64,000 bases of DNA from an uncultured Candidatus Saccharibacteria bacterium (GTDB lineage: Bacteria > Patescibacteriota > Saccharimonadia > Saccharimonadales > Saccharimonadaceae): positions 4,002 to 68,001 of the forward strand of contig CALHGK010000001.1 in assembly GCA_938030095.1 (NCBI GenBank). Direction: 5' to 3'. Shown here in pieces: positions 17,326 through 25,248 of the stretch. The position numbers and the translations under genes are program-made. Each line of letters starts with the position of its first letter. Within the stretch, counting starts at the first letter, position 1. Below the pieces are notes generated by a model. The model was not told where the DNA came from. It did no database searches and saw only the letters and a list, made by a program, of their open reading frames with translations.

Positions 17326-18567
17326 TTAGTAGATGTACTGGTAGCGACCACCGACTGCTTCGTTCCATGGGATGTTACCAAAGCCAACGCGGTTGAATCC
17401 ACCACCCCAGCGGAAACCGTTCATCTCGCTAACGGTGACCGAAACACCAGGGTTAACACTCTCGACGATGGCAACGTGGCCATACCCACCGCCATTTTGC
17501 ATTACTGCACCAACGGCTGGCGTTGTGCCGACACCGTAGCCAGATGCGCGGGCGAAGCTAGCCCAGGTAGCGGCATTACCCCACTGGCGGCCAATTGGCC
17601 GGCCGAGCTCAAGACGGCGCTCGTAGGCATAGAAGGTACAGTTGCCCCAGGCGTAGCCACCACCGTCACCACCACCCGTCCAGGCGTGGGCTGTGCCGGC
17701 AGCACCGCCGTAGGCACCAGTGCCGTTGTAGCTATTTGTGCCAGTTGTTGCGCTGGCTGCACGAGCAGCAGCACCCGAGCGTGGCGCTACGTAGCCTGGC
17801 TGCTCCTCTGTTGGCAATGAGCCATCAGGGATGATAAGCTGCGAACCTTTAGCAGGGGTAGAGGTCAGCTCAAGGTCGTTGTAGAGAGTCAGCTGGTTCT
17901 TATCTGCTTTGTATTTAGCAGCGATGCTGTCGAGCGTATCACCATCCTTAACGGTGTAAAGAATACCATTGACTGGCAAGATAGTTAGCTCTTTGCCCGG
18001 CTCAAGTGCATCACTGGTGAGTTTGTTTACCCACTTGATGGTCTGCGTGCTAATCTTGAACTTATCGGCAAGGCTTGGCACGCTATCGCCAGCAACTGTG
18101 GTGTATTTCTTGATGGTACGGTTGTCGGCTGTTGGCTGGACAATCTGTGGCTTGTTGATCGTTGTGGCGCTTGTTTGGGTAAACGAGTTTTCTGCTGCAA
18201 TCGACTGCGAAAGGTTGGCGACGTTGTTGGCAACAGGCAGGCTAGTGCTCTCAGCGATCGACGTCGCAACATTGGTTGCAACGAGCTGATCTACCCCATC
18301 TGCCGATGGCGTTGCTGCTGTTTGGCGCGTTGCACTAACGGGCGCAGCGCTAGCTAGAGCGGTGTTTTCTGCCAAAATTGGCTGATAACTCATGGCAACG
18401 AGCGAAAGAATCAGGACAAAAACCCCGACATAGGCCGATGTCCGTACCGGTGATAATGACTTATATAGTGGTCGCGGGCGCCGACTCCGCACGGTAATAG
18501 GCGAAAGTTCGAGTTGTGAAGCCTGCTCGGCTGCTTGTTGTTGACGAATGATCGTTCTCCTGCGCAT
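17326..18567 (-). CDS. Secreted/anchored LysM-CHAP peptidoglycan hydrolase
   Basis: 413 residues. Basic cytoplasmic N-terminus, one membrane helix (about 44-60), a Ser/Thr/Ala-rich spacer, two LysM modules (about 153-198 and 203-247; each with a GD(S/T) and a following NxL), a Gly-rich linker and a C-terminal CHAP domain. Catalytic Cys310 (GNCTFYAYERR) and His364 (GYGHVAIVE) are present. CHAP enzymes cut peptide stems or cross-bridges as amidases or endopeptidases, and LysM binds the glycan. It may separate daughter cells or act on the host wall (inference). A TATAAG lies about 40 bases upstream; ribosome binding site weak. Confidence 0.88.
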   Translation of the reverse strand: MRRRTIIRQQQAAEQASQLELSPITVRSRRPRPLYKSLSPVRTSAYVGVFVLILSLVAMSYQPILAENTALASAAPVSATRQTAATPSADGVDQLVATNVATSIAESTSLPVANNVANLSQSIAAENSFTQTSATTINKPQIVQPTADNRTIKKYTTVAGDSVPSLADKFKISTQTIKWVNKLTSDALEPGKELTILPVNGILYTVKDGDTLDSIAAKYKADKNQLTLYNDLELTSTPAKGSQLIIPDGSLPTEEQPGYVAPRSGAAARAASATTGTNSYNGTGAYGGAAGTAHAWTGGGDGGGYAWGNCTFYAYERRLELGRPIGRQWGNAATWASFARASGYGVGTTPAVGAVMQNGGGYGHVAIVESVNPGVSVTVSEMNGFRWGGGFNRVGFGNIPWNEAVGGRYQYIY

Positions 18568-19074
18568 CTATTACTAGCGCGCGACTACCTCACTCTGTCT
18601 TTCTTCTCTTATACACGAGAACGGAGCACACATGTCGACCGATTTTATTATGATATTAAAAAAATTGATTTCGGCGCTCGTACGACATTTAAAGGCAGGC
18701 CATTGGTAGAGCAATTCCCCTCTCTTGCATTCCCTGTATCCTCACTCACCGACTGGCTACGATCCATTCTACTACGCAGTTGTGATTTAGTCAATGGCCC
18801 ACCACTGTGGTGGGAGATGATATTTTGTGGAAATTGCAACAGTCTTAGTCTGGTATCGTTATGCTCCAGTTTTTATTCTCATATTCTATGCCAATGCGGT
18901 CAGCTTGGCTTCAATAGCACTCGTTTTTGCAGATTTCAGCCCCTACTACATTATTTTGCAAAACACGTATGTCTGCTTTCTCGCATATTTACGATATTGT
19001 GATATAACCATCTGGCAAATATAGTGCTCGCCCCGCATCAAAAAGAAATATATGAGGGGTAGGCTTAGGAATCT
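18568..19074. other. Intergenic stretch, 507 bp, AT-rich, no supported gene
   Basis: Plus-strand frames at 18535-19002 and 18827-19024 lack a ribosome binding site and recognisable domains; the first also overlaps the start of the LysM-CHAP gene. No convincing structured RNA was seen. Confidence 0.5.
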
Positions 19075-20748
19075 CTATAGCTCAGAGCAAAGCTTCTTGC
19101 AGTGCTGCTTGATATTGGCCTGGTGCTCGGCATCGGTATTGGCGAAGTAGACATTGCCATCATCACCAGCGAGGAAGAACTCATAGCTACCAGGTGCTGG
19201 ATCGGCCACTGCTTTGAGTGCGCCGAGGCCAGGCGTGGCAATTGGCCCAGGTGGCAAGCCTGGCTTGATACGGGTATTATACGGCGAATCAAGATTAACG
19301 TTAGGGCTGACACCGGCGATATCTGCCCCATAGATGAAGGTCACGTCCGAGCCAAGCACCTTATTCTCGCGCAACCGCTTGTAAAAGACCTGGGCAATCT
19401 GCCGCTGGATCTGATAGCAATCTTGACTCGCGCCGCCACAACCCATCTCACGCTGGATGATGGAGGCAAGAGTGATAGCTTGGTAAAGATTGAGCTTTTG
19501 AGCTGCGAATTTGTCGATCAAACCATTGTTCTGAATCTGCTCATACATATGCGCGAAGGCTGCCTTGAGAGCTGCCTCTGGCCCTTGGTTGGCCGGCACA
19601 GAGTATGTATCACCAAAGATATAGCCCTCGAGCGAGGTGCCAGCTGGCTTGTTGGCAAAGAGTGGGCTGTCGTACGTCTTAGCAAGTGCAGCTTTGATCG
19701 ACTCCTCGCTGTAGCCAGCCCGCTTGAGAGCCGTGGTGGCATCTTGACCTTGCGGCTTATAGCGCGAATCGACAACGGTGCCGCCTGGCAAGAATGTGAC
19801 AACGCGATTATCATGGCAACCCTGCGAAAGCTTGGTTGCAATCTCAGGCAACGATTGCGCAGGACTAAACTGACACACACCAGTGTGCAGTTGATTGCGC
19901 GAGCCCGACAGGCGGGTGTAGATATCAAAAGCGCGAACATCACGAATCAGCCCCTGCTCTTTCAGTGTAGCAGCAACAGTCTTGAACGTGTCGCCCTCAC
20001 CAATCGTTATCGTCTTGGTCGTGGTGTCGGTCCGATCGACTGGCTGTAGATTTTGATGATACCACCAGTATGCTACTGCAAGGATGAGCAAGATAAACAA
20101 CCCAATACCGCTCAGCCACCACAGCCAGCGGCGGCGACCGCGCTGTGGCCGCTCAGTGTTGTAGCGTGGAGATTTTTTCTGAGAGCCAATCGTCCGACCT
20201 TTTGGTGCATCATCTGTAAAAAGTGGCGAAACACCGTCATTACCAAGCAAACTTCCCTGCTGCGGCTCCGGCGTGGGCTGCTGCGGCGGCTGGTCGTCAT
20301 CAAAGCCGTAGAAGCTATCGTCATCAAGCCCAGACGGCAGCGCATCATCTGTAAAATCATCAACCGGAATGGTGGCTGGTTGCGGTTGAGATTGCGGTGC
20401 TGGCTGCTGGACTGGCACTGCGTATGTGTCACGAGATGGAGTGCGGTGAGGTTGGGGCTGAGATACTGGTTGAGACTGAGGCCTACTTACCCGCATGTAG
20501 GGGTCATATGTCTGCTGTGGCGCAGGCGATGCTGCTGGTTGTGGCTGGATAGGCTGTGGTTGTTGCCCCACCCCTGGGCGATGTGGCTCCGAGCGGTGCA
20601 TATACGGTGACGTAGCTCGCCCCGAAGCCCCCACTGCAGCTGAGCGCCCCGACCGCGGCGTGATGCGTTCTGCTGGTGGTGGCGACAGTGGTGGGTTTGA
20701 GCTTCCCACCTGGAAGCCTCGGCCTGGCTGGCGGCGAAAATCAGTCAT
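19075..20748 (-). CDS. mltG: Endolytic murein transglycosylase MltG (YceG)
   Basis: 557 residues from ATG 20748 (MTDFRRQPGRGFQ), whose first eight bases overlap the ruvX end. A long Pro/Gln/Ser-rich cytoplasmic N-region (about 200 residues) precedes one membrane helix (WLSGIGLFILLILAVAYWW). The extracellular part has the LysM-like domain and YceG catalytic core: LEGYIFGDTY carries the catalytic Glu, then ASIIQREMG and VFYKRL...SPYNTR. MltG cuts nascent glycan strands and sets their length. The N-terminal tail is unusually long for the family. Last gene of the FtsA-like cluster. Confidence 0.92.
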   Translation of the reverse strand: MTDFRRQPGRGFQVGSSNPPLSPPPAERITPRSGRSAAVGASGRATSPYMHRSEPHRPGVGQQPQPIQPQPAASPAPQQTYDPYMRVSRPQSQPVSQPQPHRTPSRDTYAVPVQQPAPQSQPQPATIPVDDFTDDALPSGLDDDSFYGFDDDQPPQQPTPEPQQGSLLGNDGVSPLFTDDAPKGRTIGSQKKSPRYNTERPQRGRRRWLWWLSGIGLFILLILAVAYWWYHQNLQPVDRTDTTTKTITIGEGDTFKTVAATLKEQGLIRDVRAFDIYTRLSGSRNQLHTGVCQFSPAQSLPEIATKLSQGCHDNRVVTFLPGGTVVDSRYKPQGQDATTALKRAGYSEESIKAALAKTYDSPLFANKPAGTSLEGYIFGDTYSVPANQGPEAALKAAFAHMYEQIQNNGLIDKFAAQKLNLYQAITLASIIQREMGCGGASQDCYQIQRQIAQVFYKRLRENKVLGSDVTFIYGADIAGVSPNVNLDSPYNTRIKPGLPPGPIATPGLGALKAVADPAPGSYEFFLAGDDGNVYFANTDAEHQANIKQHCKKLCSEL

Positions 20749-21151
20749 AGTGCGTCTCCAAATAGTCTTGCAAAATAATACTGGCAGCGACGGCATCGAT
20801 AGCACCCTTGCTATACGGCTTGCCTTGAGCACGAAGATACTCCTCAGCTTGCACGCTGGTGAGCGACTCATCTTGAAATGCCAAGCGCGGCGCGATATCT
20901 GTCAATTGGGTTGCAAACCGCTCAACATAGGCGGTTTGAGCCGTTGGCTCGCCCGATTGGTTACGCGGGTAACCAACGACCACCACCCCAACACGCTCAC
21001 TCATAATCAGCTGAGTGATCTGCTCAAGTTCACTACCATCCACTTCAATCGTATCATATGCGACGGCAATTCGCACGGATGGATCGGCAATTGCAACACC
21101 AATCCGCCGTTCGCCGACATCAAGCGCTAAGTATGTTCTCTTATTGTTCAT
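20741..21151 (-). CDS. ruvX: Pre-16S rRNA nuclease / Holliday junction resolvase-like RuvX
   Basis: 136 residues from ATG 21151 (MNNKRTYLALDVG). YqgF core: LALDVGERRIGVAIAD, VVVGYP, DESLTSVQAE and DAVAASIILQDYL supply the acidic active-site residues of the RNase H fold. YqgF/RuvX matures the 5' end of 16S rRNA. It overlaps the upstream gene by 11 bp and mltG by 8 bp, so translation is coupled. A start nine bases further upstream is also open. Confidence 0.92.
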   Translation of the reverse strand: MNNKRTYLALDVGERRIGVAIADPSVRIAVAYDTIEVDGSELEQITQLIMSERVGVVVVGYPRNQSGEPTAQTAYVERFATQLTDIAPRLAFQDESLTSVQAEEYLRAQGKPYSKGAIDAVAASIILQDYLETHYD

Positions 21152-22772
21152 TGAGGTCAAATACCACCTTTATCCGATTCGTGTCATTTGGTGCTGATTG
21201 CACCCAGAATGGTGAGAATGATACATCGGCCGAGCTCACTCCCTCGATCTTCTCAACATGCGAACGAACCTCGGCATAGCGCTTGCCCTTAGCGTAGTCT
21301 TTGAGCTCTGGCTCGTCTACCTTAGGGCCAATCTTACCATTGGTCGTGATGGTGGCATTGTAGGCATTACCATTAGCCGAAACATTGGTCACCGAGAGCT
21401 TATTGACGCCGTTGCTATGGACTTGCTGGTTGGCTTTGCCATCGATCTGCTGCTTGAAGTACGCGTCAAGGAAGATACCCGCCTCGCGCTTCTCTATCGC
21501 CGAGAGGGAGTACTCTACCGCACCAGTCAGCTGGGCTTTGCCATCGGTTGCTTCACCACCCACCTTGACATTGGGCTGGATATCGCTGTCGTTTTGCTTG
21601 AAGGTGTCATTGAGAATGATATAGCTGTCGCCATTAAATTGTGAGGCAAGCTCGCGCTTAGCGCCATTACTATCGAGCGAGCTACTCAGCCTATTCCTTG
21701 CTTGCTCAACATCGCTGCGCTGCACCGTAGTAATCGTCTTGTCTGTACCACCAGAAGTATCACGCGTAAAGGAGACTGAGAAGCCAGAAGGTCCCTTGGC
21801 CGAGCCCGACGCGCCATTGTACTTCGTACCACTCTCTACTGCAGTGACCTCTGTTGTGCGGCCTCGCATCAGGTCGCCACCCGACGCGTTAGAGTCGAAT
21901 ACCACCGACGATGTCGTTTTATACTGCATGCCATTTTCGGATGTGATGGTCGTCCCGGCGTCGATCGTTGCTCCATTACGCAAGACATCAAACGAAGCTG
22001 GTGTGAAGCGCACCGTCCCCGTTGCCTTTGCACCAACATCTTCTTTGCCAGTGGCAGTGAAGTCGACCGAGACGGTTTTGCGCGTTGTCTTGGTTGTTGT
22101 CTTGATTGTCCCTTCTTGCAGGTTCGAGCCAAGTGAATCGCCAATCGTGACGCGGGTACTGAGTGGCAAATCAGAGGTACGCGCCTTGATCGTGATGGTC
22201 GCATGTGGTGCGAAGAAAATCGCCCATACCAAGAAAACAATCAGGACAACGAGTGCCGCACCGCCGATCAAGAGCTTCTTGCGCATCTTGTTGAAGTCTG
22301 GCACCTTCACCTTTTTCTTGAGGTCTGAGGCAGCCGAAGCATCTGCCGCTTTGTCATCATCTGATGCAGTACGAGCAGCTGGGCGTGTAGTAGGACGAGC
22401 CGGTACAGGAGCATCAGGTGTTACTGGCTCAGGGTCGTCTGGCTCGAGCTCACTACCATCAATGACATCTTCGTCATCAACCTCCAGTGCTGGGATCTCA
22501 GCCATCTCCGGCCGGCTTTGCAGCGTCCGTGCTGTGGGGATACTTGCCGAAGCCGCCAAAGTCGAGAGTGCTTGGTTGCCAGTAATAATGACGAGCCGTT
22601 TGCCTGCTTGCTCAGCAGCACGCTGGACAAGCTTGAGATTGACGGCGCTCTGCATGGCGCCAATCCGCTTGGGTGGCACAAGTGCGACGATTTTTTGCGA
22701 GGAATCCTTCACCTTGCCAATGATAGCGGTAATGTCGTCCTCGGTATCGATATAAATGACATCTTTTTGCAT
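21141..22772 (-). CDS. CPR-type bitopic protein with baseplate J-like extracellular domain
   Basis: 543 residues. The first about 90 residues form a Rossmann-like cytoplasmic domain (DVIYIDTEDDITAIIGKV, IVALVPPKRIG). An Asp/Pro-rich linker, one membrane helix (about 172-190, LLIGGAALVVLIVFLVWAIF) and a large Thr/Ser-rich beta domain follow, including ATGTVRFTP, a segment often annotated baseplate J/gp47-like in Patescibacteria. It begins directly at the stop codon of the FtsA-like ATPase with no gap. That pairing suggests a trans-envelope complex, comparable to PilM with its bitopic partners or FtsA with divisome proteins (inference). Function not known. Confidence 0.65.
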   Translation of the reverse strand: MQKDVIYIDTEDDITAIIGKVKDSSQKIVALVPPKRIGAMQSAVNLKLVQRAAEQAGKRLVIITGNQALSTLAASASIPTARTLQSRPEMAEIPALEVDDEDVIDGSELEPDDPEPVTPDAPVPARPTTRPAARTASDDDKAADASAASDLKKKVKVPDFNKMRKKLLIGGAALVVLIVFLVWAIFFAPHATITIKARTSDLPLSTRVTIGDSLGSNLQEGTIKTTTKTTRKTVSVDFTATGKEDVGAKATGTVRFTPASFDVLRNGATIDAGTTITSENGMQYKTTSSVVFDSNASGGDLMRGRTTEVTAVESGTKYNGASGSAKGPSGFSVSFTRDTSGGTDKTITTVQRSDVEQARNRLSSSLDSNGAKRELASQFNGDSYIILNDTFKQNDSDIQPNVKVGGEATDGKAQLTGAVEYSLSAIEKREAGIFLDAYFKQQIDGKANQQVHSNGVNKLSVTNVSANGNAYNATITTNGKIGPKVDEPELKDYAKGKRYAEVRSHVEKIEGVSSADVSFSPFWVQSAPNDTNRIKVVFDLNEQ

Positions 22773-24035
22773 TTAGATCCTCAACATTTTATTCAATTTA
22801 TTGCGTAGTGTTTCTGTTTCGCTTGCCCCAATCATCGTATCGTAGCCCACGCGCAGGAGACCCATCGCAGTGATGAATGAGTGGTCGCTGACCTTGTTCG
22901 TCAGGTCGACCACGCCCGAGACGTCACTGGGCTTAATATGCTGCACCACTGGTCGGCGTGTAAAGGGGAGGTCGGTATACCAATCGCGCGTCTCGAGAGC
23001 CTTGACTAGTGGCTTGAGGCTTGCCCCACCACCGCAGAGCAAGATGCGATTAGGCAGGTGATCGACCGAGCTAAATTCGCTAAGAGCAAGATCAACTCCT
23101 GCCAGCCAGACATCGAGGGTTTTATCAATTGCGGTATCAAAATGCTGCTTAAGTTCTTGTTTCATCTGCTCGTGATTGGTCGCGACCTTGAGCTTCTCGG
23201 CCTCGTTGTAGCTAATGGCGCACTCATTGGCGATCGTATTGGTAAAGCTGCGCCCACCAATGCCAAACATCCGCGTCCCTTCCACACCGCCATCATTTAC
23301 TACCGCAATATCTGTCGTACCGCCACCAACGTCGGCAAGAATAGCCGTAAATGAGCTATTCGCATCTGTACCTAGTACACTCCGACTCACCGCAAAGGGC
23401 TCAGCCGCCACCGCCACGAGGTCGAGCGCCAGCTCATCAGCCACGCGCTCGAGTGCGCCAATGTGCACCATGGGAGCAAACGCTGTGTAGATCTGCACCG
23501 CTACGTCCTTACCTTGAAAACTAATCGGGTTGCTGACCTTGTAGCCATCAATGTGAATGCTGACGAGTGCGGAGTTGACGAGCTTTACCTCTACGTCTTG
23601 GTTACCCGTCTCGAGAGCGATCTGCCGCTGCGCCTTGATGGCAGCGCGGTCTTGCACCTTCTCGATGATGAATTCCATCTCGGTCTCATCTAGTGGGCGA
23701 TCGGGCTGCGGACGACGGTAGCGAATGGTATTTGTCACACCCTTCACAAGCTCGCCAGCAATACCAATCACTGCACGGCGCGCCTGTACGCCAGCCTCAG
23801 ACTCGGCTTGGGCCAGAGCATCTTCGCAGTTGCGCACAACTGCGGCAATATCGGCAATCGCACCCGAGTGCATATCGCTGCGGTCTTGGTGCTTGCGCCC
23901 CACACCAATGATCTCAATCTCCTCACCATTAACCCGGGCAAGCAGCGCCTTGACGTACTCTGTCCCAATATCAAGGCCAACGAGGCATTCGCTAGCGCTG
24001 TTATCTGCTCGGGTAAGAAATCGATCGAAAACCAT
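22773..24035 (-). CDS. FtsA/PilM-like actin-fold ATPase
   Basis: 420 residues from ATG 24035 (MVFDRFLTR). Actin-fold landmarks: VGLDIGTEYVKALLA (phosphate 1), an SHS2-like insertion containing AVIGIAGELVKG, ADVGGGTTDIAVV (phosphate 2) and ILLCGGGASLKPL (adenosine motif), matching FtsA and PilM. FtsA polymerises on the membrane beside FtsZ; PilM links the cytoplasmic ring to the pilus alignment complex. No amphipathic FtsA tail is obvious, though the C-terminus LRNKLNKMLRI is basic and could bind membrane. TATAAT ends ten bases before the chosen ATG; a start at 24041 would sit too close. First gene of a four-gene operon. Confidence 0.82.
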   Translation of the reverse strand: MVFDRFLTRADNSASECLVGLDIGTEYVKALLARVNGEEIEIIGVGRKHQDRSDMHSGAIADIAAVVRNCEDALAQAESEAGVQARRAVIGIAGELVKGVTNTIRYRRPQPDRPLDETEMEFIIEKVQDRAAIKAQRQIALETGNQDVEVKLVNSALVSIHIDGYKVSNPISFQGKDVAVQIYTAFAPMVHIGALERVADELALDLVAVAAEPFAVSRSVLGTDANSSFTAILADVGGGTTDIAVVNDGGVEGTRMFGIGGRSFTNTIANECAISYNEAEKLKVATNHEQMKQELKQHFDTAIDKTLDVWLAGVDLALSEFSSVDHLPNRILLCGGGASLKPLVKALETRDWYTDLPFTRRPVVQHIKPSDVSGVVDLTNKVSDHSFITAMGLLRVGYDTMIGASETETLRNKLNKMLRI

Positions 24036-24045
24036 AATCATCTCT

Positions 24046-24051
24046 ATTATA
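24046..24051 (-). promoter_or_regulatory. -10 of the FtsA-like operon
   Basis: Minus-strand TATAAT, ten bases before ATG 24035, in TATATAAT context. Confidence 0.5.
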
Positions 24052-24257
24052 TACCATATACACGCCTGCCTGCTAGCCCCAAACGGTGATTATTGGCGAA
24101 TTTATGATGAGAATATTCATTTTGTACCGAGCACAACAAACGCCACTATTACGCAATAACCACGGCTTGGATTGAAAGGCGGTGAAATATTTATCGCAAT
24201 AGATTCGTATACTCTGTAGAGAAAGATTCAGAAAAATCATACAGTGGTAACATCTCC

Positions 24258-24287
24258 TTGACAAAACAGAGGTAACCACTGTACAAT
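24258..24287 (+). promoter_or_regulatory. Consensus promoter of the orphan gene at 24297
   Basis: TTGACA (24258-24263), 18-bp spacer, TACAAT (24282-24287). The -10 ends nine bases before the ATG, so the message is leaderless. This is one of the few full -35/-10 promoters in the window. Confidence 0.75.
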
Positions 24288-24296
24288 ACGCTCACT

Positions 24297-25139
24297 ATGA
24301 CCAATCGAGAGCCAGTCGATGCCGCGTATATCGGCATCTTTCCACTTGAGAACTACGAGCCAACCAAGCATACCCTGCTTGGCCGTCACCTGTATGAAAC
24401 GGTCGCAGCGCTTGAAGCGCACCATGCCATGCCCGACGAAACAACGATAGCTTACCAAGCTCCCTTTGGGCAATATAACGAAGATGGTACATTGGCCGTT
24501 GACCTCACAGCTGATGCCACTGGCTTGACTGCTGGCCAGCTCGCCTTTGCCGACCCCGATAAGCACCATTCTTTTGCGCTAACACTGGCGGATAATCGGC
24601 ACTACTGGTATAGCCGGACCGACCCTAGCCACACGATGCCTATCACCCACAACCACGTGGCACGCCTACTCGACCGCTCGCGCCCGCCTGGCGATTCGGA
24701 GTTATTTAGATGGTATGCAACCAACCGCGGCACAACTGCTGCCGACCTCCAGACTCTTCTTGACGAAGCGGTCCTCCCTACGGTTAATCCTGAGCAAGTT
24801 CGCCGTGATGCGACCTACTGCTATAATGATATTATTCTCAAAGGCGAACAGTGGTCTGGTGTGCGTCTTGCACTGACAATACGTCGGCTTGGTCAGCTTG
24901 CTATGGGCACTACAGCAAATCTAAAAATACCCTACAGCTGTGATGAGCTCGACGCACCGGTGACTTGCCGTATTACCAGTGACGACTTAGAATATACCAC
25001 GCTTGCCTGCTTTTATGATCATAACGAAACAACCTCGCAGCGTCGCCGTACATATGTTGAGCCAGACATCGCAGAGCTAAGCAACACTATCGCCCAGCTA
25101 ACAGAGGATATGATTGCTGAGCGCTGCGCTCTCCAGTAG
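24297..25139 (+). CDS. Unknown soluble protein, 280 residues
   Basis: No family recognised. The protein has no signal peptide and no membrane helix. It is rich in His, Asp and Thr, with clusters such as HHSFALTLADNRHYWYSR and THNHVARLL, and ends in a charged helix (PDIAELSNTIAQLTEDMI). A strong consensus promoter and the leaderless spacing show it is expressed. It stands alone between the divergent FtsA-like operon and the convergent alaS, sharing the terminator at 25190-25226. Codon use is like that of its neighbours. Confidence 0.7.
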   Translation: MTNREPVDAAYIGIFPLENYEPTKHTLLGRHLYETVAALEAHHAMPDETTIAYQAPFGQYNEDGTLAVDLTADATGLTAGQLAFADPDKHHSFALTLADNRHYWYSRTDPSHTMPITHNHVARLLDRSRPPGDSELFRWYATNRGTTAADLQTLLDEAVLPTVNPEQVRRDATYCYNDIILKGEQWSGVRLALTIRRLGQLAMGTTANLKIPYSCDELDAPVTCRITSDDLEYTTLACFYDHNETTSQRRRTYVEPDIAELSNTIAQLTEDMIAERCALQ

Positions 25140-25189
25140 GGCCGCACCCCCCTCTTCCGCGCCCTTGTAGGTGTTATTAATGCCAACAC

Positions 25190-25226
25190 AACAACACCAG
25201 TAAATATATTACTGGTGTTGTATTGT
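25190..25226. terminator. Bidirectional terminator before alaS end
   Basis: ACAACACCAGTAA pairs with TTACTGGTGTTGT around a 5-base loop, with T/A-rich flanks; it serves the orphan gene and alaS. Confidence 0.85.
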
Positions 25227-25248
25227 TTATTCCTGTTATTTGCTAGCG

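Noticed and set aside
18690..18770. tRNA-like piece with GGTAGAGCA
   Set aside because: No matching acceptor stem, anticodon stem or GTTCGANTC T-arm in the right distance on either strand.
18535..19002. 155-codon plus-strand ORF
   Set aside because: Overlaps the LysM-CHAP start, lacks expression signals and any recognisable protein pattern.
19102..20049. 315-codon plus-strand ORF opposite mltG
   Set aside because: No promoter, ribosome binding site or domain; mltG motifs on the other strand are unambiguous.
21739..22755. 338-codon plus-strand ORF
   Set aside because: Exact antisense shadow of the bitopic protein gene; Ser/Val-rich composition follows from the opposite frame.
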